Shown here in pieces: positions 34,388 to 44,500 of a stretch of 64,000 nt of DNA. The stretch covers positions 124,001-188,000 of the forward strand of contig NZ_JNFG01000199.1 in NCBI RefSeq assembly GCF_000729995.1, read 5' to 3'. The notes beneath the pieces were generated by a model. It saw only the letters and a list, made by a program, of their open reading frames with translations. It was not told the DNA's origin and made no database searches. Every line of letters begins with the position of its first letter. Within the stretch, counting starts at the first letter, position 1. This DNA is from Caballeronia sordidicola. Its GTDB lineage: Bacteria > Pseudomonadota > Gammaproteobacteria > Burkholderiales > Burkholderiaceae. The translations under genes and the position numbers were made by a program.

Positions 34388-35362
34388 ATGTCGTCTCTGC
34401 TTCGTATCTTTACAAGGTTTACCCGGACCCTCGACCGACGTGCGCAGGCGGCACGTTTTACGAGCGGCATGCTGCTCGCGGCCGTCGTCACGCTGGTTGC
34501 GTTGCCCGCTGACGCTGCGAGCAATCGGCCGGCGCCGCCAGCCGCGCCCGCCGCTGCTGCCTCAGCCACGGCCACAGCCGCCTTACCAATGACATCCACA
34601 GGTCTCGTCCAGATGCCTGACGGCCGGCTGCTCGCGCCCGAGTTCGCACGCATCATCGAACGGGGAGAGTTGGTGGTCGCGGTACTCGGCGTCGACCAGC
34701 CGCCGTTCTTCGAAGAACGCGCCGGCCAGCTCACCGGACTCGATATCACCCTAGCCGGCGACATCGCCAAAAAGCTCGGTGTGAAGGTGCGTTTCAATCG
34801 CGACGCGAAAACTTTCGACGACGTTGTGAGCCTTCTCGCTAAAGGCCAGGCGGATCTGGCCGTTAGTAAGTTGTCGCGGACGCTGACGCGCGCACAGGTC
34901 ATCAGTTTCAGCACGCCTTACCTGAGCCTGAAGCGTTCGTTGCTGCTCAATCGTGTGAAGTTTGCGCAACTCGCGCATGGCCGGGGAGTACCGGAAGTGA
35001 TCCGTTCGTACGATGGTTCGATAGGCGTAGTCGCCAATTCGTCGTACGCCAGTTATGTCGTCACTAATTTTCCGAAGGCACAGGTACACAGTTATCCGAC
35101 CTGGGAGTCGGTGCTCCGCGCGCTGAATATGGGCGAAGTAACGGCGGCTTATCGCGACGAGTTCGAGGTGAAGCGCGTGTTGAAGCTCGACCCGACCGCG
35201 TCGCTGCGGCTTCGTGTGGTCACGCTGCAGGATCTGGAAGACACGCTCGCAATCGGTGTGAACGTTTCCGAGCCAACATTGCTCGCGTTCATCAACCAGT
35301 TCCTGGCGGAGCGCAGTACCAAGTTCGATGTGAGCACGGTCCTGCAGGCCACTAACGACTGA
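34388..35362 (+). CDS. Periplasmic solute-binding protein (SBP_bac_3-like) in the T6SS operon
   Basis: A 324-residue family-3-type binding protein, the class that normally binds amino acids. A long N-region with a hydrophobic signal (GMLLAAVVTLVALPADAAS) and an Ala/Pro-rich linker precede the domain. The core reads ELVVAVLGVDQPPFFEERAG, LTGLDITLAGDIAKKLGVKV, ADLAVSKLSRTLTRAQVISF and STPYLSLKRSLLL. The usual Arg/Asp carboxylate clamp (the R of TxxR) is present as SRTLTRAQ. No ABC permease or ATPase is nearby; instead two SDF symporters and a racemase follow, an unusual pairing. A GTG at 34379 is an alternative start. Confidence 0.82.
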   Translation: MSSLLRIFTRFTRTLDRRAQAARFTSGMLLAAVVTLVALPADAASNRPAPPAAPAAAASATATAALPMTSTGLVQMPDGRLLAPEFARIIERGELVVAVLGVDQPPFFEERAGQLTGLDITLAGDIAKKLGVKVRFNRDAKTFDDVVSLLAKGQADLAVSKLSRTLTRAQVISFSTPYLSLKRSLLLNRVKFAQLAHGRGVPEVIRSYDGSIGVVANSSYASYVVTNFPKAQVHSYPTWESVLRALNMGEVTAAYRDEFEVKRVLKLDPTASLRLRVVTLQDLEDTLAIGVNVSEPTLLAFINQFLAERSTKFDVSTVLQATND

Positions 35363-35403
35363 TACGCGCACGATAAGCACACACATACGCGAGAGAGCAG
35401 ACC

Positions 35404-36678
35404 ATGAATTCCAGCAGGATCTATGCATTCGCCCTAAACCCGTGGGTGGTGATCGGCAGCCTCGCGATCGGTGGCACACTCGGCCTGCTTTTGCCCGTCG
35501 AGGCGCAGAAACTTGGCTTCATTGGCGATATCTATGTCGACTTGCTGAAGATGACGACCTTGCCGTTCATGATCTCGGCAGTCATCTTCAGCTTGCAGCG
35601 ACTGTTTCGCGACGGTGGCACCTCGCGCCTGCTGGTTCGGGTGGTGACGGTGTTCCTGTGCGCCTCGGCGACCGTGGCGGTGGTTGGCGCGATCGTGTTA
35701 CTGGTGCTTCATCCCGGCAAGAACCTGTCGAGTGCGACTATGCAGACTTTCGGCCTGATGGTCGGCAGCGACAGCACATCCAGCGATACCGTGATGAGCC
35801 TGTACGGGGCCGATGTCGCGCAACCGTCGCTCAGTTTCTCCGACGTCCTGACGAGCCTCGTGCCGACCAACATCTTCGCGGCGCTCGCGAACGGCGACGC
35901 GCTCAAGGCGCTGGTGTTCGCACTGCTGTTCGGTCTTGCGGTCGGACGTGTGCCCGAGCGCATTTCAGCCGGTCTCAGCCAGTCGCTGGAAACCATCTAT
36001 CACGCCTGCCAGAGATTGATGCACTGGCTCAGCTATCCGCTCCCGCTGATCCTGATTTGCATGAGCGCCGCCCAGCTCGGCAAGTCGGGCGTGGGACCGC
36101 TGCACGCGATGCTGCACTTCGTCATAGCGTTTTTCGTCGCGTCCGTATTGTTGCTGCTGCTCGCGACCGCGATCATCTGGAAACGTTCGAGTCATAGTCT
36201 CGGCAAGACGCTGGACGAACTGCGCGCGCCGTTCGCACTCGCACTCGCGACCCGCAATAGCGCGGCATGCATGCCAAGCATGATCGAAAGCCTGGTCGAC
36301 GGACTGGGTTTTGCACGTTCACGCGTCGAGTTGCTGGTGCCGCTCACGATCTCGCTGTTGCGTGTGGGACCGATGGTCTATTACGTGTGCGCGACGCTCT
36401 TCATCGCGCAACTGTATGGGCACGCGCTTGGCATCGTCGAGCTGGCCACGGTGCTGCTTGCGTCGGTGCTGGCGGGTTTTGCATCGGCGGGCATGACCGG
36501 GCTCGTCACGGTGTCGCTGGTGGGCATGACGTGCGCGTACCTGCGCCTGCCGTTTGAAGCCGCGTTCATCCTGTTCCTCGCGGTCGATCCGTTGTGCGAC
36601 ATGCTGCGCACGCTGATCCTCGTGATCGGCAACGCAGCCGCGGTGACGCTGATCTGTCCGCGGCCGTTGAAAATCTAG
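35404..36678 (+). CDS. SDF-family dicarboxylate/amino-acid symporter-like protein 1, with altered sodium sites
   Basis: A 424-residue member of the dicarboxylate/amino acid:cation symporter family, predicted to have eight TM helices and two re-entrant hairpins (MTTLPFMISAVIFSLQRL near the start; NSAACMPSMIESL in place of the serine-rich SSSAATLP hairpin). The TM7 motif NMDGT is replaced by L319-R-V-G-P323. In TM8 the substrate residues Asp399, Arg402 and Thr403 are kept (DMLRT), but the positions equal to GltPh Asn401 and Asp405 are Leu406 and Asn410. It likely still recognises an acidic amino acid or dicarboxylate, but sodium coupling is in doubt. Sits 41 bp after the binding-protein gene. 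Confidence 0.85.
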   Translation: MNSSRIYAFALNPWVVIGSLAIGGTLGLLLPVEAQKLGFIGDIYVDLLKMTTLPFMISAVIFSLQRLFRDGGTSRLLVRVVTVFLCASATVAVVGAIVLLVLHPGKNLSSATMQTFGLMVGSDSTSSDTVMSLYGADVAQPSLSFSDVLTSLVPTNIFAALANGDALKALVFALLFGLAVGRVPERISAGLSQSLETIYHACQRLMHWLSYPLPLILICMSAAQLGKSGVGPLHAMLHFVIAFFVASVLLLLLATAIIWKRSSHSLGKTLDELRAPFALALATRNSAACMPSMIESLVDGLGFARSRVELLVPLTISLLRVGPMVYYVCATLFIAQLYGHALGIVELATVLLASVLAGFASAGMTGLVTVSLVGMTCAYLRLPFEAAFILFLAVDPLCDMLRTLILVIGNAAAVTLICPRPLKI

Positions 36679-36686
36679 GACCATTG

Positions 36687-37388
36687 ATGGCACTCATCGG
36701 AATTCTCGGCGGCATGGGTCCTCTCGCGACGGTCGATTTCATGGCCAAGGTCGTGCAGCTCACCGACGCTTCCTGTGACCAGCAGCATCTGCCGATGCTG
36801 GTCGCCAATCTGCCGCACGTCGCGGACCGCTCGCGCGCCATTCTCGGCGATGGCGAGGATTGTCTCGACGGCCTGCTGGAGGGCATCGATCTGCTGAACC
36901 GCAACGGCGTAGGACTCGTCACGATCCCGTGCAATTCGGCTCATCACTGGTATGCGCAGATGCTGGCGCGCAGTGACGCGCCGGTCCTGCACATCGCCGA
37001 TGCTTGCGTCGCCGCAGTGCCCGATTCGGTGCGACGCGTGGCCGTACTCGGCACCGGCGGCACACTGGTGTCCGGCTTTTACCAGACAGCGCTGGCCGCG
37101 CGCGGCATCGAACCCGTGGTGCCCGACGCCGCCATGCAGCAAGAGATCGCCGCGTGCATCCATGAGGTCAAGGCTGGCGCGTTGAAGCATGCCGCCGGGC
37201 ATCTGGCATTGGTGCTCGACAAGCTGGCCGCACAGGGTGTGCAGGTGGCGGTAATGGCTTGCACGGAGATTCCACTGGCCGCACGGCATCTGCCGGATTC
37301 ACCGCTAGCGTTGATCGACAGTTCCCTGGAGCTGGCGCGCGCCACGGTATCGTTCGCGGTTGCGCGCGGCTGGAACCGGCCGCAATGA
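36687..37388 (+). CDS. Aspartate/glutamate racemase family protein
   Basis: A 233-residue cofactor-independent racemase that inverts the alpha carbon of aspartate or glutamate using two cysteines. Both are present: Cys82 in TIPCNSAHHWY and Cys192 in MACTEIPLAA. The N-terminus MALIGILGGMGPLATVDFMA is the family hallmark. The start lies 8 bp after the first symporter stop, and the stop overlaps the second symporter start (ATGA). It is closer to the Asp/Glu racemase group (RacD/YgeA-like) than to MurI, although substrate and direction cannot be read from the sequence. Its place in the secretion operon suggests a D-amino acid function during competition. Confidence 0.88.
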   Translation: MALIGILGGMGPLATVDFMAKVVQLTDASCDQQHLPMLVANLPHVADRSRAILGDGEDCLDGLLEGIDLLNRNGVGLVTIPCNSAHHWYAQMLARSDAPVLHIADACVAAVPDSVRRVAVLGTGGTLVSGFYQTALAARGIEPVVPDAAMQQEIAACIHEVKAGALKHAAGHLALVLDKLAAQGVQVAVMACTEIPLAARHLPDSPLALIDSSLELARATVSFAVARGWNRPQ

Positions 37389-38812
37389 AGACTTTGCAGA
37401 CGCTCTCGCAGAGCACCCTCGGCTTGCTGCTGTGCCTCGCAGTGGGTGGCCTGTGCGGCGTGTTCGCCGCACAGGCCGGCGCATTCGCGTATTTCATCGG
37501 GGAACTGTATCTGTCGGTCGTCAACATGGCGGCCGTGCCGCTGCTGGTGGTGGCGACGTTCTTCGGGTTGCGTCAGGTGCTGGCATTGCCGAGGCCGACT
37601 GTGCGCACAGGCACCATAGTCGGTCTGGCTGTCGGACTGGTCGTGCTGTGCGCAATCGGCGGCACGCTGGCGGGCGTGCTCATGATGCCGGGTCAGCATC
37701 TCTCCATTGCAGCGCACGAACAGCTCGGCGGACTGGTGCTCAAAAGCGCGGGCGATGGCGGGGAAGTGCGAGTCACACTGTTCGGCCAGGCGGCGCACGC
37801 TGCGTCGAACGTGGGCGCCTATGGCGTGCATGATTTATTTCCGGACAATTTCTACCGGGTGCTCGCCGAAGGCCGTTCGCTCGGCATCCTGACCGGCACG
37901 ATCCTTTTCGGCATGGCGTTCGCCACGCTTTCACGCGACCAGTCGAACATGTTGAACAACGTGTTCGAGGGCGTGTACAGGACACTCGAAGTCATTATCG
38001 CGCATGCGAACCTGCTGATTCCCGTGCTGGCGTTCGGCATGGCCGCGCATCTCACATCGCATACGGAGCGCGCCACGCTCAGCGCCATGGGCGGTTTCCT
38101 GCTGTGCTTCCTGCTGGTCACCTTGTTGCTCGGCGGCTTCGCACTGGCGATGATCACGGCGCGCAGCAGCCAGCCGCTCGGGCAGGTGATCAAAGGCCTG
38201 AAGGCGCCGCTGCTGGTAGGCCTCACGTCGGGAAGCGCGACGGCGCCGATCCCGCACACCATCGAGGCGATGAGCGCGGGACTGGGTTTTAGCCGCGGTA
38301 TTGTCGAACTGGTGGTGCCGTTCGGCTCGGTGTTCGTGCGGGCCGGCTCCGCACTCTACTTCGCGCTGGCGACGGTGTTCGTCGCGAACCTGTACGAGCG
38401 ACCGCTCGATGCCAGCGACATCGCGATGATCGCCGCTGCCGCCACGTTGGCCTCGTTCATCTCGGCAGGGCAGAACGGCGTGGCGACAGTCGGTTATACG
38501 GGCGTCGTGCTGTCGTTCCTGCATCTGCCGGTGGAAGCCGCAGGCGTGCTGTTCGTTACCATCGATCTTATCTGCGAAGGGCCGCGCAACGTGCTGAGCC
38601 TGTTATCGGTGTGCACGGTGATTGCGCTCGTGTCGGCGGGGTTGCCTTCGGAACGGACCCAGTTTGCCGATGGGCATTCGCATGGCGGCCCCCAACTCGG
38701 ACAGGTGCTGCGCTTCGAGTTCACGCGTGCGCAACTCGTGCTGGCGGTGGGCTGCGCGGCGGTGGCGGCGTCGCTGATCGTATTGATGGGCATTGGAGTT
38801 GGAGCGAGATGA
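37385..38812 (+). CDS. SDF-family symporter-like protein 2, with altered substrate and sodium sites
   Basis: A 475-residue SDF transporter-like protein, about 50 residues longer than the first owing to a C-terminal extension with one more hydrophobic helix (VLAVGCAAVAASLIVLMGIG). Start ATG overlaps the racemase TGA. The hairpin motif reads SGSATAPIPHTIEAM. NMDGT is replaced by V318-R-A-G-S322. In TM8, where family members have D-x-x-R-T, it has Glu398, Arg401 and Asn402, and the positions equal to GltPh Asn401 and Asp405 are Ser405 and Val409. Only the side-chain-carboxylate Arg is retained. It may work without sodium, with another ligand, or as a regulatory partner of the first copy. The stop overlaps tssJ. 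Confidence 0.83.
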   Translation: MKTLQTLSQSTLGLLLCLAVGGLCGVFAAQAGAFAYFIGELYLSVVNMAAVPLLVVATFFGLRQVLALPRPTVRTGTIVGLAVGLVVLCAIGGTLAGVLMMPGQHLSIAAHEQLGGLVLKSAGDGGEVRVTLFGQAAHAASNVGAYGVHDLFPDNFYRVLAEGRSLGILTGTILFGMAFATLSRDQSNMLNNVFEGVYRTLEVIIAHANLLIPVLAFGMAAHLTSHTERATLSAMGGFLLCFLLVTLLLGGFALAMITARSSQPLGQVIKGLKAPLLVGLTSGSATAPIPHTIEAMSAGLGFSRGIVELVVPFGSVFVRAGSALYFALATVFVANLYERPLDASDIAMIAAAATLASFISAGQNGVATVGYTGVVLSFLHLPVEAAGVLFVTIDLICEGPRNVLSLLSVCTVIALVSAGLPSERTQFADGHSHGGPQLGQVLRFEFTRAQLVLAVGCAAVAASLIVLMGIGVGAR

Positions 38813-39324
38813 CGAACTGGTTGATGAGCGATGGTGTGCGCTGCATGTCGCGTCGCGGCGCTCGCCTGCTGATGGCAATCGGCTGCGCCTGCGGTCTCGC
38901 GTGCCTGCTCGCGAGCTGCGGCATGATGGGTTTGAGCGGAGAGAAAGCGTCGTGGTCGCAGGTCACGCTGACCGCCAGCGACGACATGAACAACAACAGC
39001 CCTCTGGCGGTAGACGTGGTGCTGGTGAGTGACGACGCGATGCTCGCACGGCTCGCCGAGTTGCCCGCATCGAAATGGTTTGCAGGGCGCGCCGATCTGC
39101 TCAGTACCTTCCCGAAGAGCCTGCGTTTCCGCAGTTGGGAGTTGGTGCCCGGCCAGCGGGTCGACCTGCCCGAGGATGCATTCAGCGGTCCGCGTGTCGT
39201 CGCGGCTTTTGTGTTTGCCAATTACCCCGACCCCGGCGCGCATCGCGTCCGGATACAGAAGTTCAACGGCCGCCTTGTCGTGCAGTTGGACAGCAATAGT
39301 TTTTCAGTCGCGGATACGAAATGA
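38809..39324 (+). CDS. tssJ: T6SS outer-membrane lipoprotein TssJ-like
   Basis: A 171-residue lipoprotein with signal peptide and lipobox LLASC. After the lipid Cys come ASWSQVTLTASDDMNNNSPL and VVLVSDDAMLARLAELPASK, then DLPEDAFSGPRVVAAFVFAN, a pattern compatible with the TssJ transthyretin-like fold, although similarity to classical TssJ is modest. Position directly before tssK-tssL-tssM is the usual one. It would anchor the TssLM membrane complex to the outer membrane. The ATG overlaps the stop of the symporter gene (ATGA), tying the transport module to the secretion genes. Confidence 0.75.
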   Translation: MTNWLMSDGVRCMSRRGARLLMAIGCACGLACLLASCGMMGLSGEKASWSQVTLTASDDMNNNSPLAVDVVLVSDDAMLARLAELPASKWFAGRADLLSTFPKSLRFRSWELVPGQRVDLPEDAFSGPRVVAAFVFANYPDPGAHRVRIQKFNGRLVVQLDSNSFSVADTK

Positions 39325-39402
39325 CAGCGTGTGAGCGCCAATTAAAAGATTACGCCGCCAACCCGGCGGATGCACACCGTCGCGGCGTATGGGGGAACAA
39401 CC

Positions 39403-40725
39403 ATGGCTAACCCGGTCACCGATCGCATCGAGTGGTTCGAGGGCATGCTGCTGTCACCGCAGCATTTTCAGTTGATGGGCGCGCGGGTCGATTCCCTCGT
39501 GGCGTGGCAGACTCTGGCCGCCGCGCCATTCAGTTGGGGCGTGCGGCGCTTGGTGTTCGACAACGGCCTGTTGCCGACCGGACTCGTGCGGATTCTCGAA
39601 CTCGACGCGATCATGCCCGACGGCACGGCGGTTTCCTATGCGGCCGAGTCGAGCCAGCACGGGCGGCTTGAACTGTCGCTGGAGCCGTTTGCCGAGCAGT
39701 TGGCGAAAGGGCCGCTCGATTTCTATCTCGTGCTGCCGGTCGCCGCAACCATGCGCCGCGATGCGCAGGTGAAGCGCTTTCGTTCAACCGCGGGTGTGCC
39801 GGTTGAAGACGAAGTGTCCGATGCTCCCCCTGCCGATATCCCGCGCCTCCTGCCGAATCTCGCGCTCACCGCGGGCGAGCTGCCCTCGGGCATACATGTC
39901 CATTTGCGGCTCGGCTCGGTGTATCGCGACAACGAGGTGGTGCGGCTCGGCGACAGCTTGCCGCCGCTGCTCGAAATAGCCCGCGACAACCCGCTGTGGA
40001 CCGCGGTTGCTTCGTTGCTCGGACAGTTGCGCGGCAAGGCGGCCTTCGTCGCGCGGCAGACGGCCAATCCGTCGTCGAAGGTGGACGACCGCCTGACTCA
40101 ACTGGAATTGAAGGATCGCCTGCGCAGCCTGCTGAGCGCGTTGCCGCTTGCCGAAGCGGTGCTGCGCACGCCGCATCTGCATCCGCTCGCGCTGTTCTGG
40201 TCGCTGGCATCGCTAAGCGGAGCGCTCGCCACGATCAAGCCCGGAGGCCTGCCTCCGGTGCCGCCCGATTACGACCATGCAGATCCGCTGGCGGTATTCA
40301 CGCCGTTGCTGCGTTCGCTGCGCGAAGCGGTTTCCGAAGTCAGCGAAGACTACCGCGAGCACAAGTTCGATTTCCGCCACGGCGCGTTCGAAATCGGCTT
40401 GCAGCCGGACTGGGTCGGCGAGCGTCTCGTCGTGGGCTTGCGCGGCCAGTCCGAGCGTGACCTGCTCGCATGGATGGAGGGTGCGGTGATCGGCTCGCAG
40501 TCCGTGTATGCAGCGCTGCGGGCGCGCCGTGTACTGGGAGCCACGCGACGCGGCGTCGATTATGCGGAAGAGCTTGGAATCCGCTCCGGCTCCGGGTACC
40601 TGCTGTTCGAAATCGATGCGGAAGCGGCGCTCGTGCATGCCACCGAGCCGCTGGTGATAGGAAATCCGAACGAAGGTGCGAGTGCCCAACGGCCGCAGGA
40701 AATGCTGCTGTTCGTGAAAGGCTGA
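39403..40725 (+). CDS. tssK: T6SS baseplate/membrane-complex linker TssK
   Basis: A 440-residue TssK (ImpJ/VasE) that connects the baseplate wedges to the TssLM complex. Family features: RIEWFEGMLLSPQHFQ at the start, FSWGVRRLVFD, DFYLVLPVA, ADIPRLLPNLALT and YLLFEID in the C-terminal neck-binding domain. ATG at 39403 has GGGGGAAC upstream; a longer in-frame start would add 11 residues. The gap to tssL is 64 bp. Confidence 0.95.
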   Translation: MANPVTDRIEWFEGMLLSPQHFQLMGARVDSLVAWQTLAAAPFSWGVRRLVFDNGLLPTGLVRILELDAIMPDGTAVSYAAESSQHGRLELSLEPFAEQLAKGPLDFYLVLPVAATMRRDAQVKRFRSTAGVPVEDEVSDAPPADIPRLLPNLALTAGELPSGIHVHLRLGSVYRDNEVVRLGDSLPPLLEIARDNPLWTAVASLLGQLRGKAAFVARQTANPSSKVDDRLTQLELKDRLRSLLSALPLAEAVLRTPHLHPLALFWSLASLSGALATIKPGGLPPVPPDYDHADPLAVFTPLLRSLREAVSEVSEDYREHKFDFRHGAFEIGLQPDWVGERLVVGLRGQSERDLLAWMEGAVIGSQSVYAALRARRVLGATRRGVDYAEELGIRSGSGYLLFEIDAEAALVHATEPLVIGNPNEGASAQRPQEMLLFVKG

Positions 40726-40789
40726 CGGCTGACGCTCGGCCTGAGAGTGAGACAGAGAAGATGAAAGCAACGATGAAGGTACGCTGAGC

Positions 40790-41545
40790 ATGGCACGCAA
40801 TCGACCGCTTGAACCCGAAGAAGACGACCTCGTGACTGAACAGTTCCGGGTTTTTCTCGATGAGCTCGTCAAGGCGCAGGCGCGCTTTTCCGAAGTGCCC
40901 GGCACGGATCCGGATGTCGCCGCTCAGGGCCTGAGCCGTCATCTTCTGAATCTGCTCGAGGTACAGACGCTGCAGTCACGGCGCGACACCACCCGCTTCG
41001 AGATGGAAAACGTCGCCGATGCGCGCTACCTGAAAACCGTGCTCGCTGATGAAATCCTGCTCAATACGCCGTGGACCGGGCGCGAGCGCTGGACCGCGTA
41101 TCTGCTCGAATCGACGCTGTTTCGCACCAATGTCGCGGGTGACCTGGTGTTCCGCCGCATCGAGCAACTGCTGTCTGACCGTGAACCGTCGCGCCGTCAC
41201 GTCGCGCGGCTTTACCTGTTCGCGCTCGCGATGGGCTTTCAGGGCCGCTTTCGTGATGCCGACGCGGCCCCGCGGCTGCGCAGCTACCGCGAGGAACTCT
41301 ACGAGTTCGTCTACCAGCGCCGCGCGGATTTGGGCGGCCGCGACCGCGTGCTGGCCGAGCCGGCGTACGCGAACACACTGTCGCACGTGGCGCCCCGCAA
41401 GCTGCCGACCGTCAGTCGCTGGACAGTCATTTTTCTGCTCTCGCTGGTGTCGTTGCTGGCGATTTCCGAAGTGCTCTGGCTGTGGCAATCGTGGCCGGTG
41501 CGCGAAGCGTTATATGCCGATCCCGTGACGGGGGTGAACCCGTGA
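40790..41545 (+). CDS. tssL: T6SS membrane-complex protein TssL (IcmH/DotU family)
   Basis: A 251-residue TssL with a cytoplasmic helical domain (VTEQFRVFLDELVKAQARFS, RYLKTVLADEILLNTPWTGR, LYLFALAMGFQGRF, SYREELYEFVYQRR) and a single C-terminal TM at about 212-232 (TVIFLLSLVSLLAISEVLWL). No OmpA-like peptidoglycan-binding extension is present, so anchoring to the cell wall must come from another protein or not occur. Followed 37 bp later by tssM. Confidence 0.95.
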   Translation: MARNRPLEPEEDDLVTEQFRVFLDELVKAQARFSEVPGTDPDVAAQGLSRHLLNLLEVQTLQSRRDTTRFEMENVADARYLKTVLADEILLNTPWTGRERWTAYLLESTLFRTNVAGDLVFRRIEQLLSDREPSRRHVARLYLFALAMGFQGRFRDADAAPRLRSYREELYEFVYQRRADLGGRDRVLAEPAYANTLSHVAPRKLPTVSRWTVIFLLSLVSLLAISEVLWLWQSWPVREALYADPVTGVNP

Positions 41546-41582
41546 ATTCACTCAAGCTGATCAGGGTTGCGGGAGCGCGCGC

Positions 41583-44500
41583 ATGTTGACGAGCAATCTG
41601 TTCCTGTTGTCCATTGCCGTGCTGACGCTGGTCGTATGCGTCGTGCTCGGCGCCGTGCTGTACTTCGCGTTGCATGGCGCGCAAAGCAAGCCGGCCCCGG
41701 ATCGAAAGATCGTCCGCCTGCGTTCGGATTCGCTGCGCAGTGCGTTTCGCCAGGCTGTCGAGTTGATCGAAGGGAATATTGCGTCGCGTGCCGAGCGCTA
41801 CAACATTCCGTGGATCATGATCCTCAACGAAGGCGACGATCCGTGCCCGTTGCCCATCGCGCAATCCGGTGTCGCGAGCGTGCTGAGCGCGGAGGCGGCC
41901 AGCCCTGCCGCCACGCAAGGGATCTCGTGGCATTTCTTCGACCGCGGCATTGTCGTCGATATCAAGGCGGCCTATCTGGGTTCTCCGGAAGACGACGGCG
42001 ATGAGAAGCCGTGGGACGAGTTTCTCGGCCTGTGCCGGAACTACAGGCAGCAGCGGCCGTTCGACTCGGTCGTCATCACCGTGCCAGCTGCAACCCTGCT
42101 GGCCGACGATACCGATGCGCAACTCGAACTGGTTCGTCATGCGAAGCTTGCGCATCGGCGCCTGTGGCTCGCGCAGAACCGTTTCGCGATGCGCTTCGCG
42201 GTGTACGTCGTGGTCACCGGCTGCGAGGCGCTGACGGGCTTCGCGCCGTTTGCCCGCGCATTGCCGGAGGCGTTGCGCGCGAGCATGCTCGGCTGGTCGT
42301 CGCCGTATGACTTGTCCACCACGTATTCGTCGGATTGGGTCGACACCGCGATGCACAGCATCATGCGTTCGGTCTCGGATGCGAGCGCCGAATTGTTCGC
42401 GCTCGATGCGGGGCAGATGGACGCGCGCCAGTTCCTGCTCTTGCCGTCGCGGATCGAGGCGATGAGCGCACAATTGCAGCGCTATGTGGACGAACTGCTG
42501 CGCGCGAGCGCCTACCACGAGCCGTTTTTCTTCCGCGGCATCTACCTGACCGGTGACAGCAGCGAATTTGCTCAATGGAGCGTGGGGCAGGGCGACGAAG
42601 CCGCGGTGAAGCGCGATGCGCTTGCATCGCCTGCATTCAGCGAGGACCTGGCGACGGGCGGCGTGGCCGTCTACGACGCGGGCGATTCAGCGTTGCAGCC
42701 GGCCGGCGGCGGATCGCCCATGGGCCGCCGCGAACCAGGTGGCTCGCTCAACGACCTGATGCTGCAGCCCGCGTTCCTGCGCGACCTGTTCGAAAAGAAG
42801 ATCTTCCTGGAGTACGGCCTGACGCGGCCGTCGCGCTCTCAATACCTGGCGCGTCCGGTGCTGAGCCGGGCGTTGCGCTGGGGCGGCATCGCGCTGCTTG
42901 GGGGCTGGGGTCTCGGGCTGGTCGTGGCGACCGTTCAACTGAGCCATCGCAACGGCGAACTGGTCGCAGCGCTCGGCTCGCTGCACAGGGATGCGCAGGA
43001 GCGTGCCGCGGCCGCGCAGCAGGCCCAGGACCTCCCGGCGGATTGGTATCGGCGCAAGGCGCTCGCGCTGATTGCCCTGAACCAGCATTTGAAAACCGAC
43101 AGCACGTGGACGGTTTTCATGCCGGGCTCGTGGAGCGTGGTGGACGATCTGAACGCCCACGTGAAAGAGCGCTTCGAGCGTGAATTCGGCGAGATCGCGG
43201 TGACTGCGCTTGAGCGCGAGATGTTCTTGCGCGTGAGTCAGTTGACCGGCGAAAGCCGCGATCCGAGCACCGGCCAGTTGATCGTCAACGACGACTGCAC
43301 GGCGCCGGCCGCGGCGCGCAGCGACGTGCGCGGTGCGTCGAGCCTCTCTGTCGACAACTCGCCGCAAGTGCGCGCGTTGCAGCAGTATGTAGGCTCGGTC
43401 GATCAGCTCGACGCCGCGTTGCAGGCGCTGCAGCGCCTGCAAACGCCGTCGCCGGACAATGCCGACGCGTTGCGGCTGGTGGTGCGTTATGCGCTGGGCG
43501 CGGAACTGCAGGGCAGCGTGGCCGGCACCTTGCCTTACTTCTATCGCGATCCGGCCGGACGCGGTGCGACCAACTTCGCGGCCAATTTTGCGGCCAACCC
43601 CGTGGGCGGCGTCAATCTGCCGGTGATCCAGCAGGCACTGCGCTGCACGCTCGACAAGGGCGCGCAACAGGTCGACAGCGGCCTGTTCACCAACAACGCA
43701 TTGCTGGCTGCGGAGCGTTCGGTCACCGAGCATCTGAACAACCTGTCGGTGGGTACCGCAGGCGCCGCGGATTTCACGCAGCTGACCAATAACTATCGTG
43801 CGATCGTGGCGGGTATCGATTCGCAGCGCGAACTATTGGCGTCGGGCAACGGTGGCTGGCTGCGCCAGCCGCAATTCACGCCGGGGCCGGTCTATGAACG
43901 CACGCTCGCGCATGCCGCACAGAACCGTCTGCTCGGGCCCGATCTCGTGGCGCGTATTCGTGAGCGCGATGACACCGCGTTCCTGGCATTTCGCAGCGAA
44001 CTCGCACTGCGTTTTGACACACCGGACAGCGGCCTCGTCTGGCTCGACAAGGACGCCCGCTATGCGGTCTCGCCGGCACGGCTTGCCCTGCGCGACGGCC
44101 TGTCCAATCTGCTGGGCCAGCCGTTCATGACGGCGCCGCGAGGCCGCACGCTGCCTGACCTTGGCGAAGGCTCGACGATCGTCTGGGATCGGGCGCAACT
44201 CGACCAGGCGCTGACGCTGGGTGACGTGCACAAGCGCTTCATGACCGATGGTCTCGCGAGCTTGCCGGCGGCAACCCGGCCGGCGATCGAGCAGGCGCTC
44301 GACGTGCAGTTCGCGCAGTTGATCCTCGATCAGACTGCGGGCGCCGCGACCGTTACTCAAGCTCAAGGCGACACGGACAGCGCCGCGTTCGACGCGTCGC
44401 GCGCACGCCTCGTCAGGATCGAATCATTGTTGGCGGAGATGAATGCCTCGGCTCAGGTCGAAGATCTGGACAGCGTGATGTCACGCGATGCAACGGCGCA

